Positions 58,092-64,000 of a DNA stretch of 64,000 nt are shown piece after piece. The position numbers and the translations under genes were made by a program. A model generated the notes under the pieces. The model had not been told where the DNA came from and did not search any database. It saw nothing but the letters and a program-made list of their open reading frames with translations. Origin of the DNA: Nitzschia sp. DOCU1 (lineage: Eukaryota > Bacillariophyta > Bacillariophyceae > Bacillariales > Bacillariaceae); the NCBI GenBank assembly GCA_951394045.1, contig OX595988.1:248001-312000 (forward strand), written 5' to 3'. Every line of letters starts with the position of its first letter. Positions within the stretch are counted from its first letter, which is position 1.

Positions 58092-60284
58092 ATGCCCTCC
58101 TCGAGGCCAGCAGACGAGTTGATGGAAGGTGATTATTCTCTACCACACCAAGAACAACAAGAACGGCAAGAACGGCAAGACGAAAAGAAACTCACTACCA
58201 GTAGTACGATGATGCAGGTTCCATCATGTCGCGATGCTGATGGTCCCATTGAGGAAAAACACGAAATGATGCATGTACGACGTCGTCCAAGGACGGAAGT
58301 AGAAGATAAGGAATACTCGTCGTTGTCTGGGGATAATCATTATGATCATGATGGTGCTAACGAAGAACAACAAGAAGAACAACAAAAGGAACCCGACGGC
58401 AACAATGATGCCGATGGTATTCTTGAATTGTGGGGCGCACTCAATACGGCTGAAGTCGAGGATGTTGTTCTGTCAGATGACTCGGACAACGATGCCGCTC
58501 ATGATGATGCTAGCGCTGCTCATATTTCTTGTTCCTCTTTGGTGGGTCCTCGTGGTGTTGGTTCTACTACTACTAGGAGTAACACGACCACTGGTGGTGC
58601 TGCTGCGGCTGCTGGAGTTCGTGTTGCTGGCGTTGCTCTTGTTCCAAAAGGGCTTACGGGGGGCCTTGTTGGCACGGAACACTTTCCAACGAAGCTTCAC
58701 AAAATGTTGGAACAAGTTGAAACTGAAGGTTTGCAGTCCATCGTCTCTTGGTTATCCGAGAAATCGTCATCCTCATCGTCCTCTAGGGGTGGTGGTGCTG
58801 CTGGTGGTACTATTAGCCACCACGAGGAGGGTGGCGATGCAAACACCAAAAGAGGAGCAGCGAAGGCAGACCACAGCACTGTTGCTTCTACTTATGACAG
58901 AAATCAATCACAGCCACTTCTTGGTGGTCCTGCTCATTTCACCCCTTTCAAAGTGCACGACCCCGAAAGATTCTTAGATCAGATCATGCCGCGGTTTTTT
59001 CAGATGACCAAGTACAAAAGTTTCCTGAGGCAACTCAATATTTGGGGCTTTTCTCGCGATAGGTCGAAAGGAATTTACAATGGAAGCTACTACCACAGAG
59101 CTTTTGTACGCCAAGATTCCGCGCTTTGCAACAATATGAAAAGAATCAAAAACAAAGGGCTGTACAAGCGAGGGACGCGGTCGTCCTCGCCGAGCAAGAG
59201 CGACGCTACAGTACGACCAACCGCAATAACAAGCAGCGAGAAGAAGAAAAGAGCTTCTTCGTGGCCAATGGAATTGCCGCCTTTCTGCAAGAGACGAAAA
59301 GTAGACGAACAGCACCACGAGGACGACGTCAATGGTACGATGGAGGAGCAAAACCACCGTCGTCTTCGCCATGCCAAACACAACGCCAACACCACTCCTA
59401 GTACTACCACTGCAAATACAAGCGGTATTAGTACTGGTAGCAGTGCTGGGAACAGATTTCGACCGGTATTGCGTGGTCTCGACGAGGCGGGACAAGAAGA
59501 CTCTACCAATTTTACTACTTTGGGGAGGATTACCGCTTATCCTCCTGCTGCTCGACATCCTGGTGGCAGTAGTACTAGTACTGTTAACAGCACCAGTGCT
59601 CGTGGTGGTGGTGAATATTATGGTGGCGGTGGCAATATCAGCAAGGTGCTGCTGGCGAGCACCACCAGCAGCAGGGAAGGAAGTACAAAGAGCGGAAGCA
59701 CAAGTACATCCTCCACCAGCAGCGGCGGCACCAGCATTGGCGGCAGTACTCCTACTACTAGTACTCCTACTACTAGTACTGCTGGCGTTGTATCCTCCCC
59801 CCGGGCTCCTCCTGCGCTCAGTGATGATCCTCTTGTTCTTTCTTTACTGCAACAGCAGCGGCTGCTGGGTATGGGCATGCAGAAGCAGCTTGTTCTTCGT
59901 CTCAGTACTACTACTACTACTCAGCAACAAGAAGGAGAATATCACGGTCCTACTAGTACTAGTACTACTCCTGGTGCTCCTCGCCACTACTATCACCAGC
60001 AGCAGCAGCAGCACGTCCACCGCAACCTCCAGCAGGGGGGTCCTCTTTCTTCTTTCCCCCCACCGCGGCCGTCTTCTCCTTCTCAGTACGAAGAGCAGCA
60101 AGAAGAAGAAGAAACCCTCGTCGAAAGTTTGTCGCCGAAGGATTTGAAGTATATCATGGTTGGCTACCAGCTGGGACGAGTGGCCAGCACCAGCAGCAAC
60201 CAGCACCAGCAGTGCGAGGACGGAGGAGGAGACCGAAGAGGGGGAGGAGGGCAGCAACAGCAACAACACGACGACGATGATTAA
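58092..60284 (+). CDS. HSF-type transcription factor with a domain-interrupting insert
   Basis: A single-exon frame of 730 residues from ATG 58092. The N-terminal 190 residues are Gln/Glu/Asp-rich. The HSF DNA-binding domain begins near 196 (HFPTKLHKMLEQVETEGLQS, IVSWLSEK). It is then interrupted at about 222-284 by a Ser/Gly/His-rich segment. It resumes with FKVHDPERFLDQIMPRFFQM, TKYKSFLRQLNIWGFSRDRS and GIYNGSYYHRAF, ending near 352. The recognition helix is intact. The insert falls at the turn before the third helix, where other HSFs have only two to four residues. After the domain come a basic nuclear-signal-like patch (SSEKKKRASSW, FCKRRKV) and long Thr/Ser repeats. The C-terminal segment LSPKDLKYIMVGYQLGRVAS resembles the 52.3-kb HSF end. 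Simple-sequence expansions (ACT, CAG) are frequent. Confidence 0.9.
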   Translation: MPSSRPADELMEGDYSLPHQEQQERQERQDEKKLTTSSTMMQVPSCRDADGPIEEKHEMMHVRRRPRTEVEDKEYSSLSGDNHYDHDGANEEQQEEQQKEPDGNNDADGILELWGALNTAEVEDVVLSDDSDNDAAHDDASAAHISCSSLVGPRGVGSTTTRSNTTTGGAAAAAGVRVAGVALVPKGLTGGLVGTEHFPTKLHKMLEQVETEGLQSIVSWLSEKSSSSSSSRGGGAAGGTISHHEEGGDANTKRGAAKADHSTVASTYDRNQSQPLLGGPAHFTPFKVHDPERFLDQIMPRFFQMTKYKSFLRQLNIWGFSRDRSKGIYNGSYYHRAFVRQDSALCNNMKRIKNKGLYKRGTRSSSPSKSDATVRPTAITSSEKKKRASSWPMELPPFCKRRKVDEQHHEDDVNGTMEEQNHRRLRHAKHNANTTPSTTTANTSGISTGSSAGNRFRPVLRGLDEAGQEDSTNFTTLGRITAYPPAARHPGGSSTSTVNSTSARGGGEYYGGGGNISKVLLASTTSSREGSTKSGSTSTSSTSSGGTSIGGSTPTTSTPTTSTAGVVSSPRAPPALSDDPLVLSLLQQQRLLGMGMQKQLVLRLSTTTTTQQQEGEYHGPTSTSTTPGAPRHYYHQQQQQHVHRNLQQGGPLSSFPPPRPSSPSQYEEQQEEEETLVESLSPKDLKYIMVGYQLGRVASTSSNQHQQCEDGGGDRRGGGGQQQQQHDDDD

Positions 60285-61521
60285 GAAGAAGAAGAAGATA
60301 TTTGTACTAGCTGCTGGTACTACAGCAGCAGCGGTAGTTCTCTAGTAGAATTCAGAGTATCATTACTCAGGCTAGAGTAGAGATAGCTCGACTTGTCCTT
60401 TAGCTTGCTCTTTTAATGGCGCAGTGCTTCGTTGTCGTTGCCTACTACATGTACCTGGCGCTGGTTCGACAGTCGATAAAATGCCGAAAATTCTCGCCGA
60501 AGTTGCTTCTTCCACATTTGCCGATTTCGTAGCGCTATAATCTTGATGGTTCCCCATCCCTCCGCAAGACCCATTTGTACAAGTAGAACAACAGAATTTT
60601 GATCGGCATGATGAAATCTCGTGCAAAGTGATCGGAATTCTCATGTGCCTCTCGAATTAACTGCTGTGTATCCTTTTGAGATCAATAAATATGAAGCGTA
60701 GACTGGGCCCTAAATAATCTATTGATTGATATAATTTAAGCCTTCAATAAATCACCGAAAAAAGCCATTCAGCATGCAAAATGAAAGAAGTTTCGACCGC
60801 CGAACGGACGCCTATTGCTCGAAAGAGTGATCGTAGTAGTATCATAGTGAAAACCTTCACCATGGTAATGGTTCAGATACCCAAATCCACAATGATAAAG
60901 CTGTCGAATCTGCAGCCATTTCCATAAACTCACGCATTATCCATTGAAGAACGGAAGTGCGGCACGTGTGGGAACCGGCGGCACTACGGTACTACAGCAG
61001 CAGTATCTCATGCTATTGGTGCTGCTGACTATGTTTCTCTCTTGTCGTCGAGCACGACGGTCGGAAGAAATGGTAGCATCGTATTCAAAATACATAGGTT
61101 GAGTCTGCTTCCAGATAGTTTTTGTCTCATCGAAGGATGCCTTGTCATTCAAGCTGGGAGGGGCCTCCCTCCGACGTTTGGCGATTTTTATTTTAGTCGC
61201 TTTAGTCGCACATTGGATCATCTTGATCGAATGAAGGAATCAATCAATCGTGGAAAACTGACGCGGCAGACTCTATCGCGCCCCTTTCTCGTGGTGGGGG
61301 CATCGCCACGCGCTTTTTTCCTCGGTTGCCTCGACTTGACGACCTCGACGACTCGACTCGACTTACTCGTTCCCTCGTCGGATGTCGGCGATGTGCCTAT
61401 TGCTTCCTTGTTGGTGTTGTTGAAAACAGCATTTGGTGTTTGATGTCTATTCGTATTCTTGTGGTCCTATCGTGAAGCTTGCTGTTGTGTCTGTTGAACC
61501 CCCCTCCCTTGAAGGTGTAAC
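60285..61521. other. Intergenic
   Basis: About 1.2 kb. A 90-codon ATG frame at 60372-60644 (minus) and a 133-codon frame at 61042-61443 (plus) lack domains. Near 61320-61375 there is a short GACTCGAC-type repeat (CTTGACGACCTCGACGACTC). The sulfotransferase leader lies at the right end. Confidence 0.4.
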
Positions 61522-63210
61522 ATGGGTGAGCCAGAGCCGAGGGAATCAATAACCCCTCAACGGAGGAACTCAAGGAAAACGCGCATTGTTTACATTCTCG
61601 TTGGCCTCCTCGTCTTCACCGGAGCCGTGCTTGGTTTGATATGGGAGGGATCTCCTCTTTCCTTTTCATCGGTTTCAACCTCCCTGGGGTTGAAGCAGTC
61701 GGAGGGGAGTGGGGAGAAGCACCCTCCTGGTAAAGACTATAGCAACGGGGGGCCATCGGAATCGTTCCTGCCGGGGGAATTGTACGACCTCGGACTTTAC
61801 GACAACCGGTCGGATTTTGTAAACGAGATTGGCATCTCGCCACCTTACTGGAAGCCTCAACCACATGATGGATCAGGAAGGACTTGGGGGCCTTGTTTCC
61901 CCGAAAGAGGGAAAATTGACTGGTACGATGAACGTAACGAAACTGAATACCAATACAAACATGACCCCAATGACAGAGCATGGAGAGGACCCGGGAGTTT
62001 AGAAGGTTTGTGTCGACCAGGATTTTTGATCATTGGAGCAGGAAAATGTGGGACTTCTAGCTTATACCATTACCTGCTAGGCCACCCTCGAGTGGCACCT
62101 GCTTACTCTAAGCAGATTCACTATTTCATTGTAAGTACTATGAAGAAACATCAAACGTGACATGAAGGGCGACTGATCTTCTCACTTGACACAATCTTCC
62201 CTTTATAGTATGGCTTGAGCAAGCCCATAGATTGGTATTACTCATGGTTCCCGTTAGCTTCCAACTTTTTGCGCCACGGAGCATTGATGACCGGAGAAGC
62301 CAGCCCAGGCTATTTGCCATACCCCAAGGCAGTTCATGCTGCCCGATCATTAATGCCGGGACGCCCCAAACTCATCGCAGTCGGCCGCAATCCTCTTACG
62401 CGAATGTATTCCAGTTACCGATACAACTACAAAGTTCCTACACTGGATGCCTATCGCGAGGGACAGCGGAAGGGTATTAAATCTAGGATGGACGACGAAT
62501 ATTATGAGCAGTACCTGTTCAGTTTCGAAGAGCTTGTCAAGGCCGAGCTACAGCAACTCAGGGCGTGCTTAAACCATTTTGGTCCAAAAAAGACCCATGA
62601 CAAATGGTACGATAGCTACGAATGGACAAGAGCTGAATTCGACAGACGCAAGAAGAAGAAATTGGATCCTTTGATCGACCTTGATCTCGTCTGTTATGGT
62701 GGTCGGATCAATAGCACGGTTTTGAGGGAGCAATGGGCAGCATTGCAAATGGCTCATCCAGAGAGATACATTCCATTCAAGAATGCATTTTTGATCCAGT
62801 CGTTCATTGGTCGAAGTCTTTATGTGCTGCCACTGGAATGGTGGTATGCGCGGTTTGATCCGGAGGACATTTTGTTTTACTGCACTGAAGAATTGAGCGA
62901 CCCCGACGAGCTAAACGATCTATCCATGCAGTTGGGACTGCCCTCGTATAACTATACCGATGTGGTCGCCCAAGGGGCTTTCAATGTCGGCGGCAATCGC
63001 GGTTACGACAAGGCAACAGCCTGGGAAGAGTTGAAAGAAGTTCAGCAAGAACAAGAAGCAGAGTATGGTAACAAGTCATCGAGCGATATCGGAAATGGGT
63101 TCGATGACGGCATTCCACTTTCTCCAGAGACCCGAAAGGAAGTCCTAGAATTTATCCAGCCTTACAACGAGCGTCTCTTCCGCTTGGTTGGGAAGCGCTG
63201 CCCTTGGTAG
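61522..63210 (+). CDS. Golgi-type carbohydrate sulfotransferase
   Basis: Two exons, 61522-62130 and 62209-63210, with a 78-base intron (ATT|GTAAGTAC to CCTTTATAG, phase 0), give 536 residues from ATG 61522. A short basic N-terminus is followed by one membrane span at about 21-40 ([20 protein letters not shown]), so this is a type II membrane protein with a luminal catalytic domain. PAPS-binding is marked by the 5'-phosphosulfate loop [20 protein letters not shown] (about 168-187) and the 3'-phosphate motif [19 protein letters not shown] region [10 protein letters not shown] suits the catalytic centre. The C-terminus ([20 protein letters not shown]) has the family ending. Resemblance is to the heparan/chondroitin sulfotransferase superfamily (NDST, CHST15). 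The substrate is probably a cell-wall or extracellular sulfated polysaccharide, which is inference. The intron lies after HYF(I). Confidence 0.9.
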
Positions 63211-64000
63211 TGGTTCGAATACTTTTCAGAAAGTAGTGGCATCCTTGAAGAGGCCCATCGAGAACGCAAGCATCCTCATTGTTCCGAGTATAGTACTACC
63301 GGTAGCGCGCAGCTCAAAATCTGCTGGCTGGTAGTAATAGGTAGATCCGGAATGCTTGCAATAGTAGAAGCTTCTACCTACTCAAGATGGTTCATTCGGA
63401 CATTCGTAATTTAGACGCTGGTTAGAATGTCGCTTCAACTGGTTTAGGGTTTTCTACGCTCTTTATCGCCCCATGCAAGTGTGAGCGGCGAACCTAAATT
63501 CTTCCGTCCGCCCGCGGAGATTCATCGGCATGTTCTTCATCCCACGTCCGACACATTCGAACAAAGTTTCGTCGATCTAGTCGAATGTGCAGCAGGTCAT
63601 AGCAACTACGGCGTAGGAGATCAATCACATCATTGGCAACAGCAGTAATACTCCAAGTAACAAAAAGGTGTGGCCCGATACCTGAAACGGAAATTAATAT
63701 ATCATCGATACGGCATCACTAGTAACAATAGCATCAAGACTTTGGAGCCTCCTTAGACCTGGTTTGAAGTGAGTGAGTAGTAATACTACTATTTATCGTC
63801 AGCTCGATTTTCTTCTCGTAGTACCCCAAACCACACGCGTTGTTCGACGTCGCTCGTTCCTGCCAACCCCGCGTCGTGCAAGAACAGGGCACGCCAACAG
63901 AAGCAGCATTTTGGAGGAGGAACATCATAATGCCAACATCTAATAGTACTTCTTATGCTGCTTTTGTTTTTTGTTCTTGTTGCAGACAGTCTACTGTGGT
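63211..64000. other. Right-end intergenic sequence
   Basis: About 790 bases after the sulfotransferase. Only short frames (64 codons at 63734-63928 minus) and CCGGTAG/GTAGTAATA words near 63290-63340. A gene may begin beyond the window. Confidence 0.35.

Noticed and set aside
59332..60269. Plus-strand 271-codon frame and minus-strand 141-codon frame rich in Leu/Val
   Set aside because: Alternate frames over ACT/CAG simple repeats of the HSF gene; composition follows from the repeats.
61042..61443. 133-codon plus-strand frame before the sulfotransferase
   Set aside because: Lacks motifs, likely leader or promoter sequence; a minus-strand frame overlaps it.

Overview
The window looks like nuclear DNA of a diatom (stramenopile, probably pennate; species not determined). 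Genes are on both strands and have short GT-AG introns of about 70 to 225 bases. Two N-termini look like diatom bipartite plastid presequences, with a signal peptide ending just before a phenylalanine. Several families typical of diatoms are present: expanded heat-shock-factor (HSF) transcription factors, DUF6824 proteins, repeated helicase-associated domains, and a Ty1/copia-type gag-protease fragment. No rRNA or tRNA gene, CRISPR array or prokaryotic operon was seen. Many open frames begin at TTG or GTG; I moved starts to the first plausible ATG, and joined exons by splice signals, reading frame and family homology.

Layout. 1-6.4 kb: a partial unknown gene, a repeat-rich stretch, a plastid PAP/fibrillin-like protein, an EF-hand membrane protein and a tail-anchored unknown. 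6.4-17 kb: a secreted SGNH-hydrolase-like protein, a three-repeat helicase-associated-domain protein, a persulfide dioxygenase-like metallo-beta-lactamase enzyme, a CNOT10-like CCR4-NOT subunit and a probably plastid Nog1-like GTPase. 17-22 kb: an ERV-thioredoxin-ERV (PDI-C) protein and a leucine-rich-repeat protein. 23.7-30.1 kb: three DUF6824 proteins on one strand. 30.8-41.8 kb: a second PDI-C paralogue in opposite orientation, an unknown Ser-rich protein, a large foldback element, an 837-residue unknown, a DEK_C plus double SWIB protein, a CAF1/CNOT7-type deadenylase and a small Cys-rich protein. 42.7-60.3 kb: three HSF genes, one with two DNA-binding domains and one with a domain split by a low-complexity insert. 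Between them lie unknown Ser-rich genes, a mosaic tandem repeat array, a TatD-like hydrolase and a decayed retroelement. 61.5-63.2 kb: a Golgi-type sulfotransferase.

Functionally the window is mostly regulatory: HSF and DUF6824 proteins, two CCR4-NOT subunits and a SWIB chromatin protein. The secretory pathway is also represented (two PDI-C proteins, sulfotransferase, SGNH protein). Intergenic DNA is dominated by short CTAG/GTAC/TAGTA words, and two long C runs lie upstream of genes. The most unusual items are the tandem double-domain HSF, the HSF with the interrupted domain, the inverted PDI-C pair with conserved intron phases, the mosaic satellite with a hairpin conserved in every copy, and the retroelement fragment flanked by a 250-base repeat of neighbouring sequence.
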